The notes: generated by a model not told the origin, from the sequence alone. Shown: positions 44,444 through 55,558, counted from the first letter of the stretch. The stretch: 64,000 nucleotides of DNA from Peribolospora baueri (GCA_029717555.1 JAMDHS010000030.1:1-64000), one strand, 5' to 3'. A program made the numbers and translations.

Positions 44444-45184
44444 TGCGGACCAAAGAAAAGAGGGTTTGTCGTTGTCGTCGAGTATGGATGGTGACGATAG
44501 AGATGTCTTAGTGCGAGGCGAGGCCCAGATGTAGATATAGCTGAGCTCGACCCCGCATGAGGAGGACCGACGCCGGACGGAACTGTCGTCGCCGTCGGCC
44601 GTCCTTACCGGTGTGCCGACGCTTCGTGTAAATAGACAGAGATGTGCGGGAGAAGGCCGACGGGAATCTCGAGCGGGGCCGGCGGCACATACATTGCGCT
44701 TGGCCGAGACGGGTGCCGAGGTGCAGGAGCTGTACCTACGCTGGATGAAAGATGACTTACGTCCCTGTGCGTGCGCCACAAAGGTCCCGTCTCGAAGGAC
44801 TGGAGCCAGCTCGCTTCACTACGGGGCTCCACCCGAGATGTGGCCGCCGCTAGCTGATCGGCCGGACCGCCGGACCGCTCGAGCATCGGACAAACGCGAC
44901 GCGTGCGGGGCGGTTCGGGCTTCTTCTTAAGGCCCCGCCGATAGCACCTCATCCTCGAGTCCAACCTCGGAGCTAGGAGCGCGATGTATTCAGTCCACAG
45001 CACGGCTCCCGTCTGCGGGCGAGATGACTGCGCCCCGATCATGATTACAATAACTACGTCTAATCTTCGCCTCCGCTTGACTGACCCTCGACACACGATG
45101 GAGCCTAAGTACGAACGACGACGCGGCCATAAAAAGTTGAAGGAGAGAGAGAACGCGAGTCAGACCCACGCCTCCTCCGCGTGA
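44444..45184. other. Intergenic region, GH127 promoter side
   Basis: 741 bp between the GH127 start and the SFM1 stop codon, both minus strand. No gene or repeat seen. Confidence 0.5.
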
Positions 45185-46675
45185 TCAAAACTCAAAGCTC
45201 TTGTCCAGGTCCTTGCGGATGAGCTCCCGCATGCCCGGAGGTAAGAGCGGCCTCGGTCTTGTGTCCGCGCCGTCGGAGGTCTCCGCGATAGGGAGGGCGA
45301 TGTATCGGAAGGGCATGGACACGCTCTCGCGCTTGCCAAACCTGAGCTCAGGATAGTCGACGTAACCCACGGACGACAGTGGGATGTGATCCTCCGCCAC
45401 GCACTTCGTCACGCCGAGGGCTGTGTCGGTGGTCATCTGTCGGATGGTGGAGGAGGGAGAATGCAGTCGCCAGATATGTCTCGATACGTCTGAGTCTACC
45501 GGATAAGCAAGATCCGAAGGTGGCAGGGCGCGAGCGCTCACCTGTATAGGCCCGAGGTGACGTGTAGGGAAGCCCATGTCTCGCAACGCGCCACTGCAGA
45601 TAAGGTGATGTGAAGAGAATGAAGATCTCAGCGGGGCGTTTCCTCGGTGATCATGGAGAAGCCTCTACCCACGTCCGGTCTCTTGGCGGGTCATCTCCTG
45701 CGAAGACGCGTCCAGAAAGAGACAAAGGGCCGAAGGAAGGCAGATCCGGTCGTGAGCACCGAGTTTCGCTCGGAAAATAGTGCACCGAGGGTCATGATGA
45801 CCAGCTCACCCAGAATACCTCCAAAGAGGAAATACTCAAAGCGCGCTCCTCCTTGCTCTTCTCCTGGCGTAGGCGCAGGCTCTGTCGTCGGCGCACTCAA
45901 GCATGAATCCGCGACGCCGATCTCGACCTCGCTCTTCGGATCGAGCAAGCACACGCGGTCGATGCTTACGCCGCGAGCGGCTAGAAAGTCAAGCACGCCG
46001 ACGTTGTGGAGGTGTGCGCTGGCCGTCGTTGGGGTCGCGGGAACGACGAGGGTGGAAGAAGAGTGAGCGGATCCGAGCGGCCGAGCCGCTGACGAGGCCT
46101 CGAGATCGGACGGCGCCGAGGGCATCAAGGCCCTGCCCAGGGACGCTATGGAGGCGTTCGAGAGGGCGGTGAAGTGGACCGTCGATGTGGAGCCGACGTG
46201 GGTGAGCATGTGCCTGTACTGCAGGACGACGATTTCCGAAACCGTTGAGCGACGGTTGCCTCCTCTCTCTCTCGCTCTCGCCCTCTCTCACCCTGTGCGA
46301 CGGCGACAAAGGGAACAAAGCGGGGGTGAGTGCGGTGGCTTCCTGAGCGTCGACATGCGCGGCGGGATGGTACGCACTCGAGCAAAGCCCATTCGGGAAA
46401 CGCGGCGGCGGGTCCCTCGACGTCGTCTTCCATGTGCTCTGAAACAGGGCATGGACAGAGGGACAGACGAGGTTCTCTCAGCATCGTTCACGTCATGGTC
46501 ACGGCGAGTGCCGTTCCTTCCTCTGTCTGTCTGTCTGTCTGTCCGTCTGTCTGTCTGTCTGTCTGTTTGTCTATCTATCTATCTCGCCGGCGCCAATGAT
46601 CTCACCAATGATGTACTCTGGCCGCTTCCCCTCTCGACCTCGCTCGCCCGCTGCCGCTGCCGCTCCCGTGTCCAT
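45185..46675 (-). CDS. SFM1: SFM1-type SPOUT protein arginine methyltransferase
   Basis: In yeast Sfm1 monomethylates an Arg of ribosomal protein uS3 (Rps3). Six exons: 46675..46606, 46438..46374, 46218..45810, 45697..45673 (25 nt), 45593..45542, 45436..45185; 290 residues. Conserved blocks: YIIEHMEDD ... FPEWALLEC, RVCLLDPKSE, FEYFLFGGILGDDPPRDRT (SPOUT cofactor loop), QMTTDTALGVTKCVAEDHIP, VGYVDYPELRFGKRESVSMP, FRYIALP, and LLPPGMRELIRKDLD. Yeast Sfm1 is 213 residues; the extra length is an Ala/Gly-rich N-terminus and low-complexity inserts before RVCLLDP and FEYFLFGG. The 25-nt exon encodes the invariant DDPPRDR core. Divergent from the PKA regulatory subunit gene. Confidence 0.93.
46521..46580. 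repeat. (CTGT)n/(CTAT)n microsatellite in SFM1 intron 1
   Basis: Tetranucleotide run on the plus strand, mainly CTGT then CTAT, lying wholly within the first intron of SFM1 (46439..46605). Confidence 0.85.
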
Positions 46676-47048
46676 GCGTGGTCGAGGGCCCAAAGCGAAA
46701 GAGGCTTGCTGAGTGAGCCTGATGAGTCCGGTGGAGAAGAGAGAAGCCCGCTCGCTTGTGTCGCTCGCATGCGTACGGAGGAGCGCGGCGTTAGGCAGGA
46801 AGGGGAGGCGGTGGCCGCGGCTTGGCGGGGATAGGAGGCGGTCGCCACGTGATGGACAACGTGACGGGCGACGGCGAGGCGGCGCGGCTGGCTGGAGAGG
46901 AGAGTGACTATCTCGAGTCTACGCAAGGACGACAGACGAAGGAGACAAGACAAGGTCGGGCCGAGTTGAGTCGACTGCACCGAGTCTTCAAGTCAGGGCG
47001 GCCAATCAATCTGCCCTCGCCTTCTTCGTCTTCTCCACCACCACCTCC
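46676..47048. other. Divergent promoter, SFM1 / PKA regulatory subunit
   Basis: 373 bp shared upstream region. No clear TATA box. Contains a C/T-rich leader just before the PKA regulatory subunit start. Confidence 0.5.
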
Positions 47049-48951
47049 ATGTCTACCGCCTTGCCTGGCTCCCAATCCCAGCGAGCGCCCGATATGTGAG
47101 TCGAGCTCGTCCGGAGCCACCGCCATTGTCCCGAGAGAGCACACGACTGAGACCGCGCACACCCCTTCTCTTGTCCCCCGTCCTTCCACCGATTCCTCGA
47201 CCGCGCCTCTCCCACCCTTGAACTGACCCCGCTCGCTCAGGTCCCTCCCACCGTCCTACGTGGACATCCTCAACGAGCTCAACCGTGACGTGATCCGCGC
47301 CCGTCCCGCAGATCCACTTCAGTTCTGCGCCAACTGGTTCAACAAACGCCTCGAAGAGCAGCGCACCGCCTCCCGCGCCCGCTCGCTCCCCCAGACACAG
47401 AGCCAGCTCCTCGCGGGACGCTCGCCGCTCGCCATGGCCGCGACCTCGGGCGCAGCGAGCGGCAGCAGGAGCTCTCCGCCACCATTCGGTTCCCTTTCGC
47501 ACATCGAGACCGAGCGCTCGGCGACGTCGCCGTTCAGCCAAGACCCGCTGTCACGCTCGCCTTTCGGCGCCCCGCCCGCACGGTCCGCCGCCGCCGATCC
47601 CGGCTCCATCTTTTCCACCACGAGCCCCTTCGGCGCTAGCGAGCCACTGCCCACCATCGACACCTCAGCCTCTTTCGCCCCCCACAGCGAACCCTCCTCC
47701 TCCATGCCTTCCGAACACAGCTCGGGCTCTGATTTCGTCCCGAGCTCGTACAACTTCGGTCGTCGCACCTCCGTGTCTGCCGAGTCGCTCGCACCCACCG
47801 CCGTCGGCGAGCCCGCGCGGCCCAAGACAGTGATCCCCAAGACGGAAGAGCAGCTGCGCCGGATCGAGGCGAGCATCGGGCGCCAATTCCTTTTCCGCTC
47901 TCTCGACGAGGATCAGTACAAGGACGTGCTCTTGGCGATGGAGGAGAAAAAGTTCGACGAGGGTGTCAGGGTGATCGAGCAGGGCGCCGTCGGCGACTAC
48001 TTCTACGTCGTCGAATCCGGCGCGTTGGACGTGTACAAGGTGACCGGCGACGGCATGGGCTTCCCCGCCGTTGGGTCCGACATGGCCGCCGATCCGGCCG
48101 ACCTGAGCAAGGCCAAGAAGGTGGACCATTACGAACCTGGCGGCGCGTTCGGCGAGTTGGCGCTCATGTACAACGCCCCCCGCGCGGCGACCGTCATCAC
48201 CACCTCGCCTTGCACGCTCTGGGCCCTTGACAGGGTCACCTTCCGGAGCATCCTCATGGAGCACACGAGCCGCAAACGGCGCATGTACGAGTCTTTCCTC
48301 GGTGAAGTCCCGCTCCTCCGCCCTCTCGAGCCGTACGAGCGCGCCAAGGTGGCCGACGCGCTGGAGAGCAGGACGTACGAGGAGGGAGAGATTGTCGTCG
48401 CGGAGGGAGAGCCAGGCACGCACTTCTTCCTCGTAGAGAGCGGGCATGCCATTGCTACCAAAAAGTCCAAGACCACCGAAGGCGCGGAAGAGATCGTCGG
48501 CAACTTGCACAAGGGCGACTATTTTGGCGGTGAGTCTCGTCGAACGTGCTTTCCTTTGTTCGTCCCCGTCTCGCCGTCCAGTGCTCGCCGCCTGTCACCT
48601 GTCATCATCACTATGCGGCGTTTCGTCCCTTTGTCGGCCCCTCTGATTGACTGTGGCTCATTCTGCGTACTTGTCCTGCCCTCCCCTTTAGAGCTCGCCC
48701 TTCTCAACGACGCACCCCGAGCAGCGACCGTTCGGGTATCGTACTCGTCGGACCGCAACAACCGCAACCGGCTGCGTGTGGCCTCCTTGGGCGAGAAGGC
48801 TTTCACCCGCCTCCTTGGCCCCGTGAGCGATATCATGCGCCGTGCGGCTGTTGAGTACCCACGCTCCAGTGAGGTACTCTTGGAGACGCCTGACGGCTCG
48901 GGCATGTTCAGCGGTTCGAAGCCACCGCCCGATGCGGGTGTGCCTGCGTAG
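47049..48951 (+). CDS. BCY1: cAMP-dependent protein kinase regulatory subunit
   Basis: Inhibits the PKA catalytic subunit until cAMP binds. Exons 47049..47095, 47241..48529, 48692..48951; 531 residues. An RII-type dimerisation/docking helix pair comes first (SLPPSYVDILNELNRDVIRA, residues ~17-36). A Ser/Pro linker leads to the inhibitor site FGRRTSVSA at about residue 190, which has a phosphorylatable Ser, hence RII-like. Two cyclic-nucleotide domains follow, with phosphate-binding cassettes GGAFGELALMYNAPRAATV and FGELALLNDAPRAATVRV, each with the key Glu and Arg. The last intron cuts within cassette B. Longer than yeast Bcy1 (416) owing to the linker. Confidence 0.97.
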
Positions 48952-50904
48952 CGCGTCGTATGTAGCATGCGTCAGGCTCTCAAACGGACCGGGACGTGCC
49001 CGTATCTCTTGGGCGGTTACTCGCACGATGCGTTCGCGTCGTCGCGGCCTGCGCTGGCTGGGACGAGCGTGCCACGACATTCCCTTTTCCTTTCTTTTTC
49101 CTTTCCTTTCCTCTCGTCGTCGTCGGTTTCGCCCGTTGTTCCGAACTCTGGACGTCTTTAGGCTCGTCTCTCTCTGTCTTTCCATCACTCGGTCCGCGCG
49201 CCCGTCTATCTTCCCCTTTGTGGTTGACGCGTGATGTGATGTGACCGCGTCCGCGTTCCATGCACGCATGCCTTCGTGGCCCCCCGTCCCCCACTCTTTC
49301 TTTATCTCACCGGGCATCGTCGTCCATCCTTACCGTTCGCACCTCCGGCGCTTCTCCGTCGCAATACAGCGCTCTCTCAACGATTCCCACTCCGTCCTTC
49401 CCCGCGCCCCGCCTCCCTACCCGCTTGCCTACTTCTATCTCCCCGGATGGGTTGCACGTACGTACGTACTCTGCCAAGCAGTCCGTTGCCAGTCTGCCCT
49501 TCTTTCCCGCCTTGTTTCGTTCGTCCGCTCGTTCGTTCGTCCGCTCGTTCGTTCGTCCGCTCGTTCGTTCGTCCGCTCGTTCGTTCGTCCGCTCGTTCGT
49601 TCGTCCGCTCGTTCGTTCGTTCATTCGTTCGTTCGTTCGTTCGTTTGTACGACGCCGATGACAGGGATTGGTGACGATGATGAAGAAAGGAAAGCCGCCT
49701 GCAGAGGTCATGATCTGAGCCAAACGCCGCAATAGTGATGTCACGAGGGTTTCTGCGCATGGCCACCAAAGGGGACGTGCATGGTGTGTGCGTAATAAGG
49801 AAGTCAAGTCTGCCGCCGGCGTCATAACGCTGCCGATCACCACCAGCCCCGGGAGGCGGCGTCGAGATCAGATAAATCAAGATATCAATCAAGACCCGCC
49901 GACGGCGACCAGGGCGAGAGGAATACCACGACGCCGGGCGGACGAACTAAGCTATGGCACACCAAAAGTACGACCGCGCCCCACGCCACGCTGACCTGAG
50001 GCTGTACGCTTCCCCCCCCCCAACCACCACCACTCTGCGTCATCGGCGTCGACGGATACGGTGTCGCCTGCGGGGTGCGATGATGCCACCAACGTCGCTC
50101 CCGAGGGCCGCAGTTCTCCCTGCTGTTCCTCTGCTGTGTCCTGCTATGGTATAGATATGAAAAAGACTGTTCCTTCTGTTCTTCCTATGAGAAGAAGGTG
50201 CAGTCTCCTTTCCAACCCGTTCTTTTCCCATCCCGCTCCCACGATACGACGCCGCCGCGACCTAGGCGACGACCAGTTTCTCTCCTCGATGACGCCTCTT
50301 CTCTGCGTAGATACCCCGATTTCATAGATGGCCTGTATCGATTCGAGCCGGCTCGCTGACCCGAAGGGATGACCACCAGTATGCAGACGCGTACACGCCG
50401 TCCGTCTGTCAAACCTTGAACCATCTCGTCCTTTCGGACATGGAGTTGGCCGAGTGAGAGAGCTAATGTGGGAAAGGGAGCGGCCAGTATGTACAGTGGA
50501 GTGCCGATGGAAAGGACCGGGACGAAGGAGAACGTTCGGACGAGCTGGACGACGGGCCTTCGCTGGACGACATTGGCTGGCGCCAAGACGTCTTTCCTCC
50601 TCTCCAACGCTTCCTGGGTCGACAGGCGCCGCGGCGGCGGCGACAGTCACGCTTATTTGGTCTTTTACGACGGTCGGCCCAGTGCTTCTGTTCACTCGAC
50701 TTATCGAGTAGTGCTTGGGATCGGAGAACTTGCTGACGCTGGGGCTCACGGTCGTCGTCCGAACAGATATTGTCGTCATCGCGCGGGCGGGCCGCCTCCG
50801 CACGCGCCTCCCCGCGGCGTGAGACCCGTGGAGCCCCCCATTTAAGGCGCAGGTCGTGAGACCCACGTTGGACTTCGTGGTTACTTACCATCCTCTGACA
50901 GACG
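48952..50904. other. Intergenic region, 1.95 kb
   Basis: Lies between the PKA regulatory subunit and the secreted hydrolase, both plus strand. Contains the 16-bp minisatellite at 49516..49645. Long minus-strand open frames here begin without ATG and look like chance. No motif-supported gene. Confidence 0.5.
49516..49645. repeat. 16-bp tandem repeat (GTTCGTTCGTCCGCTC)n
   Basis: About six to eight units of a 16-bp repeat built from GTTC/GTCC quartets, decaying into plain (GTTC)n at the right end. It lies about 560 bp downstream of the PKA regulatory subunit stop. Confidence 0.9.
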
Positions 50905-52584
50905 ATGACGGTCACACCTTTTCGACAGGCTCTCCTGGCCAGCTGGGTCACTGTGGTCGCTCTGCAGTCCGTAGCTGGAGTGCAAGCGATACCTTCGAAC
51001 GGGTGCGCGCCGCTCCACACACTCGCCGTCCAGACACGTACGTTCGCGTCGGCATCGCCAGACGACGTGACCTAACCCCGCTCTCTTCGTTTCCGCGCGT
51101 GCTGGATTCCAGCGATGTCAAGCTCACCCCTACTCATCAAGACTCTTCCCTCTTCACCTCCTCACCAACCTCGACGGTCACCACCCCATCGGCTTCTCCG
51201 ACTCCATCCGACAACCTCTCGCCCTTTACCTATGAGCAAAATGGGCTCGGCGTTAAGCAACTTCCGGACGGCACCACCGTCGTCTCCCACCCAGACTCGG
51301 ACGGCTACGTGCCCAGATGGCTGACCTTGCCGCCCACGCCGGACTTGCCGCAGGGAGGAGAAACCGGGACGGCAAAGATCAATGGCATCGATCTTTGGTA
51401 CGCGAGGTGGACGGCTGTGAAAAGCGAGCCGATGTCGAGGTCCGACGATGAGAAGAGCGGGGGGAAGCGGAGGGAGGACGTGCCGGTCCTCTTCCTTCAC
51501 GGAGGGTGAGATTGTTTCCCCCAGAGCTTTCTGTTTTGCTCGCATGCCCGAGGGATTAACCGCCTCGGCACGCATTGGATCTTTGTCTTGTCTTGTGCAA
51601 GGCTCGCCGACTCGAGCTGGTGGGGCCACCAAATCGAGGCTGTCCGGCAGGAAAGGGACGTCATTTCCGCCGATTCGCGTGCCCAGGGACGCTCGTCTTC
51701 GAATGGCACGCTCTCTTATGACCTCATGACGGACGACTGTGAGTGCTAAAACGAGTCTTCGACAACGATTCGGACCGCGCGTGCCTTGTCTTTAAGCACA
51801 TCGTGCACTTTTGTCGATCTCACGAGCAGTCGTAGCTCTGTTGGACCACCTCCAGATCCCCAAGGTCGCCATCATAGGCTGGTCCGATGGCGCCATCAAC
51901 TGCCTCGACATGCTCCTTCGCCATCCCCGCTACCTCGACCGATGCTTCGCCTTCGCTGCTAACTACGACCCGACCGGAGTGTACGACGTCTCCCAATCGC
52001 CCATCTTTACAGCCTACGAGAAGCGCCAGCAACAGCGTTTCGTTCAGATCTCGCCCTCCGCCAAAACCGCTGAAGCGAAGGGCGAGAACCCGGAGGTGGC
52101 GTATAATCAGACGGACGAGCTGGTGACGAACATGTGGAACACGCTGCCTCGGTGGAATAGGAGCTCGTTCGAGGGGGTGGGAAAACAGATGGGGCGGAGG
52201 ATTTGGATCGTCGATGGGGACCATGATGAGGCGGTCCGGGTGCGTCGGTTGGACGAATGCGGACAGCGGAAATGATCACCAAGTTCTCGATGACTGACAG
52301 TCAACGCGTCCTTTTCGCTGTCCAGAGGAATCAAATCGACGACCTGGCCAACTGGCTCCCCGAAGCCGGTCAACTCATCCTTCCCCAGGTGCGCGGTTTG
52401 GGCCCCCTAGCTTTCATCGTCTCGATAATAGCTGCCGTCTTGGCTGACGCTCCCCTCTTCTGCGCGTACACCTTTCACTCTCTTCTCTGTACTGCAGGTC
52501 TCACACTTTGCCTTTATTCAGGACCCAAAAACGTTTACCTTTGCGGTTCAATCGTTCCTCTCTCTCGACTTCCCTTCGGATTAG
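50905..52584 (+). CDS. Secreted alpha/beta hydrolase
   Basis: Exons 50905..51041, 51113..51505, 51602..51738, 51830..52239, 52326..52388, 52498..52584; 408 residues. Residues 1-30 are a signal peptide (MTVTPFRQALLASWVTVVAL ...), followed by a Thr/Ser-rich stretch. Fold motifs: oxyanion strand VPVLFLHGGLADSSWWGHQI; nucleophile elbow GWSDGA (Ser241); acid Asp in IWIVDGDHDEAV (353 or 355); His383 in VSHFAF. So the triad is complete, and the enzyme is probably an esterase, lipase or epoxide-hydrolase relative acting outside the cell. The first intron is the weak point: the only phase-consistent donor is GTTCGC at 51042, and a better-looking GTACGT 4 bp earlier gives the wrong frame. The other four introns are canonical. 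Confidence 0.85.
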
Positions 52585-53137
52585 TCCGCCGGTCGACTGA
52601 GCACCCGGAGCGTACTGTATGCTGCCAATGCATGCCTTTTCCGCCGTCATTCCCGAAGGGTCCCTTTGTCAATGACCATAAGGATTCCTTCTGGCCAGCT
52701 TTGATGTGCATCAGAAACGAGATTGCTGCCCAGGGAAGCGTCACTGTGTACCTAACGAAGGACGAACGTTCGAGTGCGACGACCAACCCACTTTTCTCCG
52801 TCGCGCTTTCCGCCCTTTCATCGCTGCTTGGGCACGAGAGCGTTATATCGATGGTGCATTTTACACGGACGGGCGGAATGGCATTGCAAGCCGTTCGGTC
52901 GTCCCTGGAAGGAACGATCGGATCGCATCAATATCGCTCCTTTTGAATCCGCTCACCGCAATGTCGGTTCCAAAGGTGTAATGGGGTTGAAACCTGAATA
53001 CAAATATGTAGACGGGTTGGGCTTCCGGGATGAGAGAACTCAAAGCGAGAGCGATATACTCTAGGTGACGACGGGCTTGATAAGAGGTCGCCGGCGCGTA
53101 TTGCTGCGCCAATCTCGAGTGATCGGCCGGCACTACC
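52585..53137. other. Hydrolase 3' flank
   Basis: 553 bp between the hydrolase stop and the palindrome. Open frames of 80-230 codons exist on both strands but match nothing I know. Confidence 0.45.
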
Positions 53138-53361
53138 GAGCCACCCATGCCCCACACGGCGACCGAAACGGCCGCCATCGTCCTTGCCAAAACGCAGACC
53201 TTTTACCCATCCGGCGTGCGCCTCTTTTCCTCAGGTCAGGCTCAGGTTAAGGGATTAGCCATCCGGCGTTAAAAGAGGCGCACGCCGGATGGGTAAAAGG
53301 TCTGCGTTTTGGCAAGGACGATGGCGGCCGTTTCGGTCGCCGTGTGGGGCATGGGTGGCTC
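53138..53361. repeat. Perfect 91-bp inverted repeat (palindrome) with 42-bp spacer
   Basis: Left arm 53138..53228 and right arm 53271..53361 are exact reverse complements over 91 bp. Homology stops abruptly on the outer side. The 42-bp spacer contains a second copy of CCATCCGGCGT, also found in the left arm near 53207, suggesting a template-switch origin. RNA from either strand would form a long hairpin. Confidence 0.95.
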
Positions 53362-53398
53362 CGTCATAAAAGCACTTAGGATACTGTCAGTACTGCTT

Positions 53399-53857
53399 CT
53401 AAGACTGCAAGCTCAGAAAAATGCATCTCTGTACATATTTGTTAACCGTGTCTTGACTCCTGTTAAACCGACTGGCCACCTCGGCGTTAGAGCAGCCTGT
53501 CTTGACTGTGTACAGGAATACAGCCAATCGCTCATTGGCAGACACATATCGAGATGAGGCTGAGGTCGACTTTGTCTGCAGCTCATGAAGCAATGCTTCG
53601 AAGACATTCGCAGACATCCCAAAGCTGTCCAGGCTATTCTTCGAATCCTCCCTTTCAATCTGCTCTCGCACCCAATCTAACCCTGCCTGTGCGGAGGCAT
53701 ATAAGGGTGTTTTGGCTAAGTAGCGTCGTGTGTAGAACTCTGCAGCGCAAATAACACTCGCTCCAATAAGCAGAATAGCCGCCCGACGACGGCGTCTTCG
53801 GTACTGCTCCAAGTGCTCTTCCTTGCTCTGCCGCGCGATAGTTGTTAAGGGAACCAT
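53399..53857 (-). pseudogene. PIF/Harbinger-type transposase, N-terminal fragment
   Basis: A 152-codon frame starting MVPLTTIARQSKEEHLEQ. It contains SFGMSANVFEALLHEL and NERLAVFLYTVKTGCSNAEV followed by ASRFNRSQDTVNKYV, the helix-turn-helix region that precedes the DDE nuclease in PIF/Harbinger (DDE_Tnp_4) transposases. The frame ends at 53399, just before the 91-bp palindrome, and no DDE catalytic domain follows. So only the N-terminal part remains, unless the rest lies elsewhere in the genome. Terminal repeats of the element were not found. Confidence 0.6.
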
Positions 53858-54118
53858 TGTTGTTAGAGGCTGGACAGGAACCGGCGAGATGCAGATGGGT
53901 GGATTGGATGTGTGAGGCGACGGTCGGGGCGAAGGCGAGATGTATGTGATGAACGACTACGCATATAGGCGGACCTAGCAAGGAAAGAATTTTCATCATT
54001 ATTAGAAAAGGTTTAACGCAGCCGTTCAAGCGTGAACACGAGATAATCGCTCGTCGGACCCTCGAACGTTGGCCCGTGCACCACTGACGACTGCGGCTTC
54101 CATCCGGTCTCCCGTAAA

Positions 54119-54136
54119 CCTAGGGTTAGGGTTAGA
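54119..54136 (+). promoter_or_regulatory. Tbf1-like double TTAGGG box, RPS25 promoter
   Basis: Two tandem TTAGGG-type units (CTAGGGTTAGGGTTAG) about 117 bp upstream of the RPS25 start codon. In many fungi ribosomal-protein promoters carry such telomere-like sites bound by Tbf1. Position and gene fit; binding here is inferred. Confidence 0.55.
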
Positions 54137-54252
54137 TAACTACGAAGTTTTCCCTCGCGCAGGGCCGGACTTCGGCGGGCGCCCGCTGACCAGGTCATCG
54201 TCCGCGACCACTCCACCTTCGTTCCCTCAAGACAACCGAAGGATCAGACGAC

Positions 54253-55118
54253 ATGGTGAGTTGGCCTCCAGTGGCCGATGCCGGGGACAGATCGACATGG
54301 TGGAGAATGGTCGCATGGATGTCCGCATCCTGCCACGCATGATACCCTTTGTCTGAAGATGGAACGATGCCGCCATCTGGGTGCAAAGCCGCACGAGGAC
54401 GGAGCCAGGAGTCGGGAATCAGCATCGACGAATTGCAAGTAAAGCGAGCAGAACACTCATCGTCCTCCTTTTGCATGCTCTATTTTCTCTTTCTCTTTCC
54501 TCCAAACAGCCACCCAAGAAGGCTGCTATCGCCGCTGCGGCGTCCAAGGGTGTGTGTTTTCTCTTTGCGTTCGTCCAATTTGGTGACGGAGGGTCGACTT
54601 TTCGACGTAGGATAAGGGTATGAATAATGAGTGGGCACGAAGCGTGGGGGGTCGGACGAGGAGGACGAGATTGGCGACCTTTCTCGGCGCGCTTTGTTTT
54701 TGACGTAAGGAGTGCTCGTTCTAACGTCTATATTCATTGTACACGTCAACGTCTTCACCAGGCGGAAAGAAGAAGAAGTGGTCGAAGGGCAAGGTTAAGG
54801 ACAAGGCCCAGGCTGCGGTCGTCCTCGATGTCCCTACCTACGAGCGCATCCTCAAGGAGGTGCCGACGTTCAAGATGATCAGCCAGTCGACGCTCATCGA
54901 CCGCCTCAAGATCAACGGCTCGCTCGCCCGCCAGGCCATTCGCCACCTCGCCAACGAGGGCGCGATCAAGAAGATCATCCACCACAACGGCCAGCTTGTG
55001 TACAGTGAGTCATCGCATCGTGCGTTCGTCTGGGCCGGAAAGAAGATTTAAGCGTTGTTCATCGGTCGGCCCCCTTCCCTCGTCCTCTCCAGCCCGCGCT
55101 ACCACCGGTACGGACTGA
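54253..55118 (+). CDS. RPS25: 40S ribosomal protein eS25 (RPS25)
   Basis: Component of the small ribosomal subunit near the tRNA exit site. Four exons: 54253..54255 (ATG alone), 54510..54549, 54762..55004, 55093..55118; 103 residues. Sequence features: Lys/Ala-rich start PPKKAAIAAAASKGGKKKKW, then SKGKVKDK, VPTYERILKEVPTFKMIS, STLIDRLKINGSLARQAIRH and the C-terminus GQLVYTRATTGTD. An intron directly after the start codon is common in ribosomal-protein genes. The TTAGGG box upstream and a C/T-rich acceptor region suit high expression. Convergent with TIM9. Confidence 0.96.
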
Positions 55119-55558
55119 ACGGAGATGCTCCCCGTTTCTTCCTCACGTCTCGGGTCCCGTTCCCATGCCCTATCTCCTTCCCACACCCCATGTAAAATCA
55201 TATGGCCATGCACCATAGCGGGAATCACTGCATCTCTGGCTCCGGACATTGTGTATATCGACGCTGTGTGGCCGTCTAGCCGAAGGTGCTTAGCAACATC
55301 ACTGAGAACGTCGGACAAGGGAGGACGAGGTTGATATGGTCTTCTGTCTGATCGTAATGGCTGAATGAGGCGAATTTGCCGTCCACTATCTATTCTCACT
55401 GTCGAGAAGGACCTGCTAGACCGACTCGCTGCACACTGCACTCAAACGAGGTGGTCCGTAGGTGTGCGGGGTTAGGGTGCGCGTGGAGAGGTACATGTCT
55501 ATCCATGCATTCGATTCGTGGCACCGGGTGATCCTCGTAAAAACAGGACAGAGGTCGC
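55119..55558. other. Convergent 3' region RPS25/TIM9
   Basis: 440 bp between two stop codons. Presumably 3' UTRs. No gene or repeat seen. Confidence 0.6.

Noticed and set aside
49516-49645. CRISPR-like regular array
   Set aside because: Units are contiguous with no unique spacers, in a eukaryotic nuclear genome. It is a minisatellite.
50144-50866. A 240-codon minus-strand frame in the intergenic region
   Set aside because: Starts without ATG, Arg/Ser/Pro-rich, no motif.
54119-54136. Interstitial telomere scar
   Set aside because: Only two TTAGGG units, sited in a ribosomal-protein promoter where a Tbf1 box is expected. A regulatory site explains it better.
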